From positions 248,001-312,000 of the forward strand of contig JABFGC010000001.1 of the NCBI GenBank assembly GCA_013112685.1: a stretch of DNA of 64,000 bases, given 5' to 3'. A program made the translations under genes and the position numbers. Below the pieces are notes generated by a model, which was given only the letters and a program-made list of their open reading frames with translations, made no database searches and was not told where the DNA came from. Below, in pieces: positions 43,817 to 53,837 of the stretch. How positions within the stretch are numbered: position 1 is the first letter of the stretch; every line of letters starts with the position of its first letter. Origin of the DNA: Chloroflexota bacterium (GTDB taxonomy: Bacteria; Chloroflexota; Anaerolineae; Anaerolineales; Villigracilaceae).

Positions 43817-45903
43817 GGCAAATATTCGGAACAATCGTCCGGCACGGCTTTCGGCACGAGCAATTGCACGTTGACTTCCTTGAACGTCTGGATTTCCTGG
43901 TAATAGCAAAGGACCGGAATGGAAACCCATTTGACCCAGGCGTTGTTCTCCTCGCCGAATTCGTAGGAACTGTCCTTGACCGGTGTGCGGAGCGGCTCGG
44001 TGACGATGAGCGAGAAACGCTGGCTGGCAAGGTCGCGGTAGAACGATTGGAAATATTCCACATTGGTACTCAGCGCTTCGTTCATCAATACTTTCTTTTC
44101 GTATTCAGGAATCAGCGGCGCCCGGATGTAGCCGAAGGTCAGCAGCTGGCGTTGGTCAATGAACAGCACGTCGCCGCGGGGCTGCGCCTCATCCACAAAA
44201 GCCTGAATTTCCTGCAACGCCTCCTCCACCGTGACGGAGTCGGGGAGCATGTCGAAGGCTTTTGGATCGGTGGTATCCGTCAACACCATGATCATGTTGA
44301 GTTCGTCGCCGTAATTGAAGGAGCGCAGCTGCCGTAGGGGAGTGACTGCGGGAACGATGAGCGAAGCGATGAGCGTCACGCGCACCCACAAGGGCATTTC
44401 ATTTTTCAGCACAACGTCCTTCCCGCCGTTGATCCAGGCGATGAAGGCGGTGAATGCCATGCCGATCAGGAACATGTCCATGTTGTGCAGGTCGCCGCCG
44501 CCGCCGATCTTGGTGCTGGCGATCAATCCGACCACCAAAAATGCGAGCAGGGGTCCAAGGATGGCGAGTTTCTGCCAGATGTTCAATTGCCATTTTTTGG
44601 AAGCGGCAAGCCAAACCAAAACGATGATTACGGGCAGGACGGCAATCAATAAGCCGAGCAAAATCCCAGCGCCGTAGGTTGGGTTGGGGAGCAGGCGGTA
44701 CCACAACAGCGGCTGGTCGGTGACGGCATACGCGATGAATTCCGAGTTCACGCCGCTGTTGGCGATCTGCTCACTCACGTCGGTCACGCTTTCCACGGGG
44801 CGGTTGAGCAGGGGTAAAAGTTTGGGGAGCAAGTATCCGCCGAAGGCGCCGGACAAGCCCAAAGCGATGGAGCGGCTCCATGCGGTCCGATCAAGTTTCC
44901 CCGTAGAGAATGAGGCACCCGCCAGTTCCAGCATCCCGATCCATAAACCGGGAGCGAATAACCACGTGAAGCGACTGGCAGCGGCGAAGTTCCCCGCATA
45001 AATAATCAACGGGATGGCAAGCCATAACGGTTTGCGCCAGAGGAAAACGGTGAGTGCGGCGGCAAGCACCAGCGGCGGATGAATGGGACCTTGCCGTAAA
45101 AACAGGAAGACCCACAGGATCATCAAGAACCAGATGCGCACATTTTTTTCCGCAACGACGTATGCGGCGAGACCGACGAGAAAATACGGAATGATGAGCA
45201 TCAAGCCCATCCAAAAACGCACCGCTTCGATGGTGACGCCAGGGATGAGGAACGGCAGACCGCCGACCAACATGCGCCCTGGGTCGAGCAGGACGTAAAT
45301 ATCCTGGTTATCGGCAATGTTGTACCGTTCGCGCCCAAAGAGAATCGAATAATCCCAAATGCGGTTGCCCTCGGACCACGCCTGCGAAAACGGATAATCG
45401 GTGACGCCCTGCAGCGAAACCGCAATCGTGAACGCGCTCGAAGTCAAGATCAGGGACGCAAGAAACGGCTTCCATTCGATCAGCGAGTTGCCGCGTGTGA
45501 TGAAAGATGAAAGAAGAAAGATGGTCAACGCCCACAAGAGCGCGCGGAAAGAAACGCCATCGAAGACAATGCCCCACATGCTGCGCTGCAAAAACCACAC
45601 CGGGGCAATCAGCGTCAGGATCTCCAGCGCCCAACTCACTGCTGAAAATTTGTTTCTGAGCGAAATGAATTTTTGAGAAACGGAAAGAAATTCCTCGCGG
45701 CGCAAGACGGCAAAGGACACGCCCGCGAACAACCCCAGAGAGAACAAAACGAAAACCGCAAAAAGAATCAACCAGCGCGGCGAGAACTGCCCCACCGCCT
45801 CACCCGTCCCCCAGGCGACGCGATGGAACTCGACGCCCGCGCCAATCAAAACGATGGCGGATATCAAGAGCGAGAAAATTTGCGGAACGGAAAAACGCCT
45901 CAT
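43813..45903 (-). CDS. Polytopic membrane protein of unknown function
   Basis: 696 residues with about fourteen membrane helices (for example SLLISAIVLIGAGVEF and WLILFAVFVLFSLGLFAGVSF) and a soluble C-terminal region of about 170 residues (VTVEEALQEIQAFVDEAQPRGDVLFID onward) ending in Cys-containing strands. No recognised catalytic motif; the position between PMT-like genes and a GT4 suggests a glycan membrane step. Its ATG overlaps the stop of the downstream-reading GT4 gene (ATGA at 45900-45903). The stop codon is in a dispersed palindrome. Confidence 0.65.
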   Translation of the reverse strand: MRRFSVPQIFSLLISAIVLIGAGVEFHRVAWGTGEAVGQFSPRWLILFAVFVLFSLGLFAGVSFAVLRREEFLSVSQKFISLRNKFSAVSWALEILTLIAPVWFLQRSMWGIVFDGVSFRALLWALTIFLLSSFITRGNSLIEWKPFLASLILTSSAFTIAVSLQGVTDYPFSQAWSEGNRIWDYSILFGRERYNIADNQDIYVLLDPGRMLVGGLPFLIPGVTIEAVRFWMGLMLIIPYFLVGLAAYVVAEKNVRIWFLMILWVFLFLRQGPIHPPLVLAAALTVFLWRKPLWLAIPLIIYAGNFAAASRFTWLFAPGLWIGMLELAGASFSTGKLDRTAWSRSIALGLSGAFGGYLLPKLLPLLNRPVESVTDVSEQIANSGVNSEFIAYAVTDQPLLWYRLLPNPTYGAGILLGLLIAVLPVIIVLVWLAASKKWQLNIWQKLAILGPLLAFLVVGLIASTKIGGGGDLHNMDMFLIGMAFTAFIAWINGGKDVVLKNEMPLWVRVTLIASLIVPAVTPLRQLRSFNYGDELNMIMVLTDTTDPKAFDMLPDSVTVEEALQEIQAFVDEAQPRGDVLFIDQRQLLTFGYIRAPLIPEYEKKVLMNEALSTNVEYFQSFYRDLASQRFSLIVTEPLRTPVKDSSYEFGEENNAWVKWVSIPVLCYYQEIQTFKEVNVQLLVPKAVPDDCSEYLP

Positions 45904-47086
45904 GCCTCACCCGTGCCTGACTCTGCTGCGGGGGCTTTCCCTTCGCCCAAGCCTTGTTCGATCACCTGCAAATACTGTTCACACATTCGGTCGGTCGTAT
46001 AGGATTCAAGGATTCGCGCCCTGCCCCTGCCGCCCATTTCACGGCGTTGGGCTTCGGACGTGGAGCATAATTGTAATACAGCATCCGCCAGCGCCTGCGG
46101 GGACTCAAGCGGGACCCAAGAAACCATGCGCGCCGTGTTCCACCACATCCTCCACGCCTTCCACCCGCGTAGCAACGACGGGCAATCCCGCCATCATCGC
46201 TTCGAGCAATGCCATCGGCGACCCTTCCCAGCGCGAAGGCAGGACGAAGACATCCGCCGCGGCGAGCAGTTCGGGGATGTCGTTCCACAGCCCAAGCAAT
46301 TTTACCTTTTCCTGCAAACCCAGCGCTTCGATCTGACGGGACAGTTGTTCACGCAATGGACCCTCGCCGCAGATGCCCGCCACCGCCCGGTCATTGACCT
46401 GCGCCACCTTCGACATGGCTTCGACGAGAAATTCATGTCCCTTTTCGTAAACCAGCCTGCCCACCGCCAGCAGAAAAATATCGTCATGGCGCAAGCCAAG
46501 TTTGTTCCGCACGGCATTCCGATCCACGCCGCCGACATCGAAAGGCATAATGGCATTGTGGATGACTTTGATTCGGTTCGGGTCAATTCCTGCCTGAACG
46601 GCGTTGCTCCTAGTGCGGGAGGATGAGGCGACCAGCGTCTGAATCACGCCGCGATTGACGAGGATGGTGTGCGACCGCTCGCGCCAGGGCGGACATGCCG
46701 CGAATCTCCCCCAAGTGCGTGCCGATGCGCGCGCGAATCCCCGCCAGTTTGGCGAGCGGCAGACCAAGCATGTTGCTGTCGTGCGTGAAGGTGATGACGG
46801 CGTCGTACTTTCCCCGATTGAGCATCTTCCACAAGCGCCACAAACCCGCAGCCAACTTTGGCAGGCTGAGCAGTCCGCCCGCCTGTTTGTCGAAGGCTTG
46901 CAGGTCATGGATCGGGAACGGGTAATTTCTCTTCCATTTCTCGCGCAGACCGTCGCGGTCGTAAAAAAACGCAACAGCGACTTGATGTCCATGCGCCTGG
47001 AACCAACTTGCCTGTTCCAAAAGCAATTTTTGCGCGCCGCCCACCGCCATCTGCGTGCCGAGGAGGAGGATGGAGCAAGATGACAT
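45900..47086 (-). pseudogene. GT4-family glycosyltransferase with two frameshifts
   Basis: Three frames join to one GT-B enzyme of about 395 residues: start SCSILLLGTQMAVGGAQKLL; middle RSHTILVNRGVIQTLVASSS and KVIHNAIMPFDVGGVDRN, LAVGRLVYEKGHEFLVEAM, the donor site LPSRWEGSPMALLEAMMAGLPVV; end VPLESPQALADAVLQLC. The first shift lies near 46679-46683 (one extra base in GCGCGAGCG), the second near 46118-46121 (extra G in TTGGGTC). Both are in G/C runs, so read errors are possible. The ATG at 47086 follows the WecB stop by 4 nt. Confidence 0.72.
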
Positions 47087-47090
47087 TGGG

Positions 47091-48152
47091 CTACCTGCAT
47101 TCATCTTCAAGATGTCGGATGATTTTTTGAGCCGCGTTCCCATCACCGAACAGGTGAGGACGTGAAGCAGGGGGAGAGAAATTACGGACCGCGTCCACGA
47201 TCCGCCCGCGTTCCACGCCAACGACGAGGTTCCAGCCTGCCTGAACAGTCTCCACCCATTCGGTCTCTTCGCGCAGCGTAATACAGGGAGTCCCAAACCA
47301 GTAGGCTTCCTTTTGCACGCCGCCCGAGTCCGTGAGAATCATGCGGGCGTTCTTTTCCAGCCAGAGCATATCAAGATAACCGACCGGCTCCATCAGTTTT
47401 AGGTTTTCACCGGCGGAAAATCCCGCCGCCCGGATCCTCTTGAAGGTGCGGGGGTGGACGGGAAATACCACTGTTTCCTCGAGGGCGGAAAAGGTTTCGA
47501 GAATGTCGAGCAGGCGTTCCATATCGTCCACGTTCGCGGCGCGGTGGACGGTTGCCAGAAGATATTGTTTCGGCGTCAAGCCAAGCACACCCAAAATGGA
47601 CGATCTCTCCGCCGCCACAGCGGAATAGCGTAAGACGGCATCGTACATCACATCGCCCACCACGTGCACGCCGGAGGTCACACCCTCCAACCGCAGGTTT
47701 TCCACCGCTTTTTGGGCGGGACAAAACAATAACCGCGAAACATGATCGGTGAGTATTCGATTGATTTCTTCGGGCATGGCGCGGTTGAAACTGCGCAAGC
47801 CCGCCTCGATGTGCGCGGTGGGAATTTGCAACTTGGAGGCTGTCAAAGCCCCTGCCAGCGTCGAGTTGGTGTCGCCGTACACCAGCACCCAGTCGGGTTT
47901 TTCCTTTTCAAAGATCGGTTCCATGCGGATGAGCATCTCGCCCGTCTGCACGGAATGTCCGGCAGAGCCGACTTCCAGATTGTAGTCCGGTTCGGGAATG
48001 TCCAACTCACGAAAGAAGACCTTGGACATGCCATCATCATAATGCTGACCGGTATGCACCAATACTTCGGTATGTTTTTCGCGCAGGACGCGGCTGACCG
48101 CCGCCGCCTTCACGAATTGGGGGCGCGCTCCAACCACAGTGAGAATTATCAT
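47091..48152 (-). CDS. wecB: UDP-N-acetylglucosamine 2-epimerase, non-hydrolysing (WecB/MnaA type)
   Basis: 353 residues, full length. VVGARPQFVKAAAVSR at the start, HTGQHYDDGMSKVFF, GDTNSTLAGAL, HIEAGLRSFNRAMPEEINR (catalytic region), ATVHRAANVDD, and LTDSGGVQKEAYWFGTPCITLR. It interconverts UDP-GlcNAc and UDP-ManNAc, giving ManNAc units or the precursor for a ManNAc-derived acid. It is the first gene of a group with its own upstream region (48153-48248). Confidence 0.92.
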   Translation of the reverse strand: MIILTVVGARPQFVKAAAVSRVLREKHTEVLVHTGQHYDDGMSKVFFRELDIPEPDYNLEVGSAGHSVQTGEMLIRMEPIFEKEKPDWVLVYGDTNSTLAGALTASKLQIPTAHIEAGLRSFNRAMPEEINRILTDHVSRLLFCPAQKAVENLRLEGVTSGVHVVGDVMYDAVLRYSAVAAERSSILGVLGLTPKQYLLATVHRAANVDDMERLLDILETFSALEETVVFPVHPRTFKRIRAAGFSAGENLKLMEPVGYLDMLWLEKNARMILTDSGGVQKEAYWFGTPCITLREETEWVETVQAGWNLVVGVERGRIVDAVRNFSPPASRPHLFGDGNAAQKIIRHLEDECR

Positions 48153-48189
48153 AAGGGATTGTTTCCAGATGATCGAATTGAAAAGCGAA

Positions 48190-48226
48190 GGGGATTATAA
48201 CAAACGGATAAGATGGGTTTAACCCA
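48190..48226 (-). promoter_or_regulatory. Putative promoter and palindrome upstream of WecB
   Basis: On the minus strand TATAAT lies at 48199-48194, about 42 bp ahead of the start codon. Overlapping the -35 zone is a palindrome TGGGTT-T-AACCCA (48214-48226). This spacer (about 96 bp) lacks repeats, unlike most others, and fits a regulated promoter. The protein that would bind is unknown. Confidence 0.45.
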
Positions 48227-48248
48227 AAGGCATAGGGGAAGAATTCTT

Positions 48249-49367
48249 TCAATCTGCGCGCTTGGGGGTGAAAGATTGTTCAACGTGGTTTGCCACAATT
48301 TGCTTGAAGAATTCCAGCCGCCGCTCTTCCTTCTTACGCTGGTCGAGATAGGGTGCGACCGCGTTGATATCCACCCGTTTACCGAGCATGTCGTAGGCAA
48401 ATTTGCGGATGATTTCGGCGTTCTCGACGACATTGTTTTCGGTATTGGGAATGCGGAGGATGGTATCAAGATGCACGTCGTGCAAATCGGTATCGTGGAA
48501 GGCGACGACGACGGGGATGCCATACATCAGCGCCTCACGAACTTTTAACACCGAGGCTTCCTGCATCTGGTTGCGGTGCAGGGCGAGTGTGCCGAGGGCA
48601 ACATCGGTTTGAGCCAGCACTGCACGCACGCCTTGTTTGTCGAGAAAGCCGTGCAAATGCACATTCGACGACGCGGGCAAATCCAAATCCTTTTGGGAGT
48701 AGCCAACAATGTTGACGGTGATGTCGGGATATAACTCCGCAAAACGAATCAATTTGTCCACGCCGTGCCATTTCATGCCGGGCGAGCAAACCATGGTGAG
48801 GACCGGCTGCCTGTTATTTGTGGGCGGCAACGCCTCCGCCTGGCTCAGGTCAATGCCGTTGGAGATGACGCAGAAAGGCTTGTCCCGTTTGGGCAGAAGC
48901 ACGTCCACCAACTCATGGGAGGGGGAAACCATTCCCGCGGACCGACCAAACGTCAATCCGCGTGTGAGGCGGTTCATCCAATAAAAGAATGCGCCGCGTT
49001 TTTGATATTCCTGGCGGTCGTCGGAATTCGTCTCCAAGACAACCGGCGCAATCTTGAAGAGACGATGCAAAGGATAGGAATAAAGCCCGAAACGAAGATA
49101 GATGATATCAGGCTGGTACTCCCGAATCGATTCGAGCATGCGCATCAAGCCGGACGCGCGGTTTGCTTCGCGTTTCAGGAGGTTGGTCTGCGCCTCGAAG
49201 ATGAACTGCCGCTCGCCGGGAAACGGTATTTCCGCCGGGGTGAGGCTGAAGAGAGCGACTTCATACCCCTTTTCACGCCAGATTCCCATCTGGGTTTGAA
49301 TCTTTTTCCCCACGCCGCCCCGCATAATCTCCGGCGCAACGTGGATCGTGACGTAGGCAATGCACAT
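48249..49367 (-). CDS. GT4-family glycosyltransferase
   Basis: 372 residues, starting MCIAYVTIHVAPEIMRGGVGKKIQ. The C-terminal half contains LTMVCSPGMKWHGVDKLIRF, VNIVGYSQKDLDL and the donor site ALHRNQMQEASVLKVREALMYGIPVVV (EX7E type). The ATG at 49367 overlaps the stop of the amidotransferase gene by one base (TAATG), so they are translated together. Donor and acceptor unknown. Confidence 0.82.
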   Translation of the reverse strand: MCIAYVTIHVAPEIMRGGVGKKIQTQMGIWREKGYEVALFSLTPAEIPFPGERQFIFEAQTNLLKREANRASGLMRMLESIREYQPDIIYLRFGLYSYPLHRLFKIAPVVLETNSDDRQEYQKRGAFFYWMNRLTRGLTFGRSAGMVSPSHELVDVLLPKRDKPFCVISNGIDLSQAEALPPTNNRQPVLTMVCSPGMKWHGVDKLIRFAELYPDITVNIVGYSQKDLDLPASSNVHLHGFLDKQGVRAVLAQTDVALGTLALHRNQMQEASVLKVREALMYGIPVVVAFHDTDLHDVHLDTILRIPNTENNVVENAEIIRKFAYDMLGKRVDINAVAPYLDQRKKEERRLEFFKQIVANHVEQSFTPKRAD

Positions 49368-50491
49368 TATTTGAACCAAGCCATGACCTTTTTGACGACC
49401 GGCGCGAGGTTCTGCACAACGGGCTGGCGCATGAATTGACCGTAGGAGGGATAATCCCAGTAATTCTTTTTCGGCGCGGTCATGATGGCGTTGAACTCCT
49501 CGTCGGTGAAGCCGAGTTTCTTGGCGACATATTCGCGGTCTTCCTCCTGCATGGACGGCGAATAGGTTGGAATCTTTAACTCCTCGAACGCCTGCTCGCG
49601 GGTGATCTCGCCGGAGCAAACCAGGCTGGAAAGGTGACATCGGCGTTTATCGAAACCGAATTTCACGGGCAGGATGTAGCCCTGATAAAAGCGGGTGTAA
49701 ATGGACTCGTAATGTTTGCCGCCGTAATAGCGCCAGCCAAGTTCATCTTGAAGGATGCGCAAGGCTTCCTTCTTCGAGTAATTGACGTAATCGAGGATGG
49801 CGATGCGCTTCTGGGTGATCATGCGCAGGTAGTAGGTGAAAAAACCAAAATGCGGAAAGGTTTTGAGCGGGCGGACGCCGAAACGTTTATGCACTTCGCG
49901 GATGTACTTCCAGTCGAAATGTCCCTGCGACCAGACGCGCGGCAGGTGCGTCTCGGTGCGGACGTTGTTGCCGATGAGGATGTATTTGATCCCCAATTTC
50001 GCCGCCATATTTCCGAGAATGGCGACGATGGCATGGTCGGTGGGAATTTCCGAATCGGGCGTGGAGGCTTTGAGAAATGCCGCCTGCAAATCCCTGAATT
50101 CCTCCCAATCGAGGACTTCGGTGTACAGGTCAATGCCGAGGCGTTTGAGGGTTTCTTCGATGTTCTTGACCGCAAGTTCCGAATCCCAGCCGTTATCCAA
50201 ATGAATGGCGAGCGGGCGCAGACCCCATTGCTTCACGAGATATGCCACGTAGGTGCTGTCCACGCCGCCGCTGACGCCGATGATACAGTCGTATTGTTTG
50301 CCCTGTCCCGCGCGTTTTATATCGGCGAGTAGTTTTTCGAGCCGCCTGCGTCCCGCCTCCCCTTCCACGATATGTTCGCGGACGAGGCGGTCGTAAGTGT
50401 GGCAGTGATTGCAAACGCCGTTTTCGTCGAAGGTGATTTCGGGATCGGTTGTGTCCATGACACAACGGGTGCAGATTCGGTATTCGGTCAT
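49367..50491 (-). CDS. WbpG-type N-acetyl sugar amidotransferase
   Basis: 374 residues. The N-terminus has CTRCVMDTTDPEI and CNHC, a metal-binding pair; then the PP-loop ATP site GVSGGVDSTYVAYLV near residue 72, GNNVRTETHLPR, and GHFDWKYIREVHKRFG. This matches WbpG/PseA-type enzymes, which with HisH and HisF homologues use ammonia from glutamine to turn an N-acetyl group into an acetamidino group on a sugar. All three genes are present in order here, which makes an amidino sugar likely. Confidence 0.9.
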   Translation of the reverse strand: MTEYRICTRCVMDTTDPEITFDENGVCNHCHTYDRLVREHIVEGEAGRRRLEKLLADIKRAGQGKQYDCIIGVSGGVDSTYVAYLVKQWGLRPLAIHLDNGWDSELAVKNIEETLKRLGIDLYTEVLDWEEFRDLQAAFLKASTPDSEIPTDHAIVAILGNMAAKLGIKYILIGNNVRTETHLPRVWSQGHFDWKYIREVHKRFGVRPLKTFPHFGFFTYYLRMITQKRIAILDYVNYSKKEALRILQDELGWRYYGGKHYESIYTRFYQGYILPVKFGFDKRRCHLSSLVCSGEITREQAFEELKIPTYSPSMQEEDREYVAKKLGFTDEEFNAIMTAPKKNYWDYPSYGQFMRQPVVQNLAPVVKKVMAWFK

Positions 50492-50509
50492 TCAATCTCC
50501 ATCGTTATC

Positions 50510-50570
50510 GTAGGGGCGACCCTTCCATTGCGATCAAGCCGCCTCGCAGTCTCAAGCGGGTCGCCCCTAC
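50510..50570. repeat. GTAGGGGCGACCC element, copy 1
   Basis: 61 bp with ends GTAGGGGCGACCC and GGGTCGCCCCTAC and a variable interior. Fills the spacer between the WbpG start (50491) and the HisF end (50574). One of four copies of almost equal length (also 55096, 56901, 58781). Confidence 0.8.
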
Positions 50571-50573
50571 GGG

Positions 50574-51333
50574 TTACATTAATTCTTTCAATTCTTTTTG
50601 TGTGGGATAACTGATCAACACGCCGCGCAGGGGGACCTTGAAAAACGAACATGCTCCCCGCCGCCGCGCGCGAGGCGTGACCCTGCTTGATGACTTCGGC
50701 AACATGGGTCAAATTCCCCGCGCCGCCGCAAGCGACAACAGGGACGTTGACGGCATCCGCCACTTTGCGGACGAGTTCGAGGTCGTAGCCCTGCATCGTC
50801 CCATCGCGGTCAATCGAATTGAGCAGGATTTCGCCCGCGCCCATCTTTTCCATTTCGACGGCGTGCGTCAAGGGATCGAGCCCGGTCTTTTTCTGTCCGC
50901 AGCGGGTGAACACTTCGTATTTGCCGAAGAGATTCTTTTTTACATCCATCGAAACAACCACCGCCTGACTGCCCGCATAATCCGCCGCCTCGCGGATCAA
51001 CGAAGGATTTTCGACGGCAGATGTGTTCATGATCAATTTTTCGATGCCGATGCCGAGCAGTTTCCGCACATCATCCATACTGCGGATTCCGCCGCCATAC
51101 GCCAGCGGAATGAACGCCTCGCTGGCGATATTCTTCAGCAGGCCGAACTGCGGAGCGCGGTTCTCCGGCGTGGCGGTGATGTCCAAAAGGACGATCTCAT
51201 CCACTTCCTTATCGTTGAAGATGCGCACGATGTTGATCGGGTCGCCAAGATATTTCGGGTCTTTGAACTTGACGGTCTTGACTAAGCCCTGCCCTTTCAA
51301 CAGCAAGGCGGGAATGACGCGCGGGCGGATCAT
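50574..51333 (-). CDS. HisF-type cyclase subunit of the sugar amidotransferase, C-terminal frameshift
   Basis: About 252 residues, TIM barrel: RVIPALLLKGQGLVKT, DEIVLLDITAT, IPLAYGGGIRSMDDVRKL, VVVSMDVKK, EILLNSIDRDGTMQGYD, VPVVACGGAGNLTHV. The final ten residues need a shift in a GGGGG run at 50630-50634 (CQGP, then LRGVLISYPTQKELKELM ending TAA at 50574); uncorrected, the frame runs into the GTAGGGGCGACCC repeat. Linked to HisH and WbpG, it channels ammonia and is not part of histidine synthesis. Start overlaps the HisH stop by four bases. Confidence 0.87.
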
Positions 51334-51950
51334 TGCACGTTCTCCGCAAAGTTTTTCAGCAGGCGCATTCCGTATTTGTGGCTTTTTTCCGGGTGAAACT
51401 GCGTGCCCATGATGTTGCCCCTGCCAAGAATGGAATGAATTTGCACGCCATATTCAGTTTCGGCAAGCACGGCGTCGGTTTCCTTTGCCACGACATGATA
51501 CGAGTGGACGAAATAAAAGCGCGACTCAGGATCCCAATCCGCCACCAGCGGATGTTCGCGGCGGACTTGAACCGAGTTCCAGCCCATGTGCGGGATTTTG
51601 AGAGGGGCATGCTCGGCGTCGAACTTGAAGCGGACGGTCTCTGCATCGAACCACCCCAAGCCTGCCTCCTGACCCTCTTCGCTTCCCTTCGTCATGAGTT
51701 GGAGTCCCACGCACAAACCCAGCACAGGAATTTTCTTTTCCAGCACCAACTCACCCACCACCGGAACCAAGCCCGTCTCGCGGAATTTTCGCATTGCCGC
51801 ATCGAACGCGCCAACGCCGGGCAGAATTAATTTTTCCGCGCTTTCGATCACCGTCGGGTCGGAAGACGCTACGGCTTTGACGCCGACCTTTTTGAACATG
51901 TTGACAATCGAACCGAGGTTGCCAACGCCATAATCCACCACGACGATCAT
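51330..51950 (-). CDS. HisH-type glutamine amidotransferase subunit
   Basis: 206 residues. Starts MIVVVDYGVGNLGSIVNMFKKVG, then LPGVGAFDAAM, the nucleophile elbow VLGLCVGLQLM (Cys), WNSVQVRREHPL, FVHSYHV and the His/Glu pair in MGTQFHPEKSH. It releases ammonia from glutamine for the HisF/WbpG partners. The ATG at 51950 overlaps the AsnB stop (51947-51949), supporting this start. The trio WbpG-HisF-HisH corresponds to that of acetamidino sugar synthesis in O-antigen clusters. Confidence 0.9.
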   Translation of the reverse strand: MIVVVDYGVGNLGSIVNMFKKVGVKAVASSDPTVIESAEKLILPGVGAFDAAMRKFRETGLVPVVGELVLEKKIPVLGLCVGLQLMTKGSEEGQEAGLGWFDAETVRFKFDAEHAPLKIPHMGWNSVQVRREHPLVADWDPESRFYFVHSYHVVAKETDAVLAETEYGVQIHSILGRGNIMGTQFHPEKSHKYGMRLLKNFAENVQ

Positions 51951-53833
51951 CCGACACTCACCTTTTCGTTCTTCTCGCGGAACATTTGCAAAAGCGATTG
52001 CGCCTGGACGAGTTTCCACGCCTTGTAGATGCGGTCCTTGTCGTGATTCTTGAAGGCGGTATCCATATCCGAAACGACACGCGCACCGTTCCAAAATGGA
52101 TTGGATCTGAAATCCACCGAGGAGATCGCATCACGGATGAATTCATGCCCGCGCGGGGAGTTCCAGCCTTCGTCCAAATTTGGAAAACCGAGTTTCTTCG
52201 TGCGCCTGCGAATCGCTTCGGGCAGGATGCCCTTCATCGCATCGCGCAGAATCCGCTTGGTGTATCCTCCGCCGATCTTGTGCGCGGACGGAATCGCAAA
52301 CGCGAACGTCACCAGCCGCCAGTCCATGAACGGCGAGCGGACTTCGACTCCGTGCGCCATGGAGAGGCGGTCGAAGTCGCGCAGGTTCATCGGCAGGTTG
52401 GTGAAATGGAAATCGTTGTACAAGGCTTTGAAGAGTTCATCACGCTCGGCAATGCGCGGCATGTCCTGCTCCATTGCAGGGGTGGTAAAAGGCTGGGGTT
52501 GGAGATTCAGCCACGAGGTCCCGTTCGAGGCGGGTTTGTTTCCAGGCAGGCGTTTCTTCACTGCGTTCACGTAGGTCTCGATGCCATGCGTCAAACTCAT
52601 GCTGTTGCGAATCAAGGCCAGTTCCGCGTATCGAATCGGATTCGCATCGCGCATCGCGGCGAAGACGTGCCAGGTGTAACCGCCCAGCGCCTCATCCCCG
52701 CCGTGACCGTCAATGGTGACGACCACGCCGTGCTGGCGCTGCATCTTGTGAACGAACCAGGGACCGAGATGAATATCGGACAGTTCCTCGAATTGATAAA
52801 GGATGTCGTTGAAATGGTCGAGATACATATCCGCGTTCATTTCGCAGTAGATGGGCGTGACGCCTGTGTGCCTGATCACCTCGTCGGCGTAATGACGCTC
52901 GTCAATGATCTTTCCGGGCCAGGTTCCAATGAACGCCTTTTGCCATTCATGCGCCATGCGCATGGTGGCATCGCCCGATTTGCGGATGTGACTCATGGAA
53001 GAAAGAACCGAGCTTGAATCCAAGCCGCCGCTGAGCGCGGTGCCGATCGGCACGTCGCTTCTCATGCGGATGCGGCAGGCATCGAGAAATAACTCGCGGT
53101 ATTGCGCGACCTGGTCTTCGTATTTTTGCGGAACGTTGGGTAGATGATCGAGGGTGTTCCACCAGCGGCGGATTTTCAAATCGCCGTTTGCAGTGAGCGT
53201 GAGGCAGTGACCGCCCAATAAACGCTTGAGCCCTTGAAAGAGACAATCTTCCGCGCCTTCGACGAGGGTGGCATCGTTGAGGGAGTTGGCAAGCACAGTC
53301 GGGTTGTATTCGGGGCGGAAACCATCGAGCGCGAGAAAGGCTTTCATTTCGGAAGCGAAGGCAAAGCGTTTGCCATCGAAAAGATAGATCATCGGTTTGA
53401 CGCCGAAGCGGTCGCGCGAGAGAAATAGTTTGCGCTCGCGGCTGTCCCAAATGGCAAGCGCCCACATGCCGTTGAGTTTGAATTGAAAATCCTCGCCCCA
53501 TATATCGTAGGCGGCGAGCACCACTTCGGTATCCGATTCGGTTTTGAAACGGCAGCCCAGCCCTTCGAGTTCCTTTTTCAATTCGACAAAGTTATAAATT
53601 TCGCCGTTGAAGACGATCCAGTAACGCCCGCCGGCGTAGGGCATCGGCTGGTCGCCCGTGTTCAAGTCAATGATGGCGAGGCGGCGGTGACCGAAGCCCA
53701 ACGCGGCGGCTTCGTCCACATGGACATCCCAGCCGTCGGGTCCGCGATGCGCGAGTTGATTCGTAAAGCGGATCAACTCTTCACGGTCCACAGGTTTGCC
53801 GTCCAGATTCCAAAATCCAGTAATTCCACACAT
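51947..53833 (-). CDS. asnB: Asparagine synthase (glutamine-hydrolysing), AsnB-type
   Basis: 628 residues, full length. Starts MCGITGFWNLDG with the catalytic Cys after Met; glutaminase domain shows GHRRLAIIDL, MPYAGGRYWIVFNGEIYNF and ESDTEVVLAAY. The synthetase domain has the ATP site ALSGGLDSSSVLS near residue 270. Such genes in glycan clusters often amidate sugar acids (uronamides) rather than make asparagine. Position next to the WbpG/HisF/HisH group fits a role in sugar amidation, but asparagine synthesis cannot be excluded. Confidence 0.87.
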   Translation of the reverse strand: MCGITGFWNLDGKPVDREELIRFTNQLAHRGPDGWDVHVDEAAALGFGHRRLAIIDLNTGDQPMPYAGGRYWIVFNGEIYNFVELKKELEGLGCRFKTESDTEVVLAAYDIWGEDFQFKLNGMWALAIWDSRERKLFLSRDRFGVKPMIYLFDGKRFAFASEMKAFLALDGFRPEYNPTVLANSLNDATLVEGAEDCLFQGLKRLLGGHCLTLTANGDLKIRRWWNTLDHLPNVPQKYEDQVAQYRELFLDACRIRMRSDVPIGTALSGGLDSSSVLSSMSHIRKSGDATMRMAHEWQKAFIGTWPGKIIDERHYADEVIRHTGVTPIYCEMNADMYLDHFNDILYQFEELSDIHLGPWFVHKMQRQHGVVVTIDGHGGDEALGGYTWHVFAAMRDANPIRYAELALIRNSMSLTHGIETYVNAVKKRLPGNKPASNGTSWLNLQPQPFTTPAMEQDMPRIAERDELFKALYNDFHFTNLPMNLRDFDRLSMAHGVEVRSPFMDWRLVTFAFAIPSAHKIGGGYTKRILRDAMKGILPEAIRRRTKKLGFPNLDEGWNSPRGHEFIRDAISSVDFRSNPFWNGARVVSDMDTAFKNHDKDRIYKAWKLVQAQSLLQMFREKNEKVSVG

Positions 53834-53837
53834 AAAA

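Noticed and set aside
50574-51950. HisF and HisH considered as histidine biosynthesis genes
   Set aside because: They are coupled to WbpG and AsnB, and no other his gene is near; this is the known arrangement for sugar amidotransfer.
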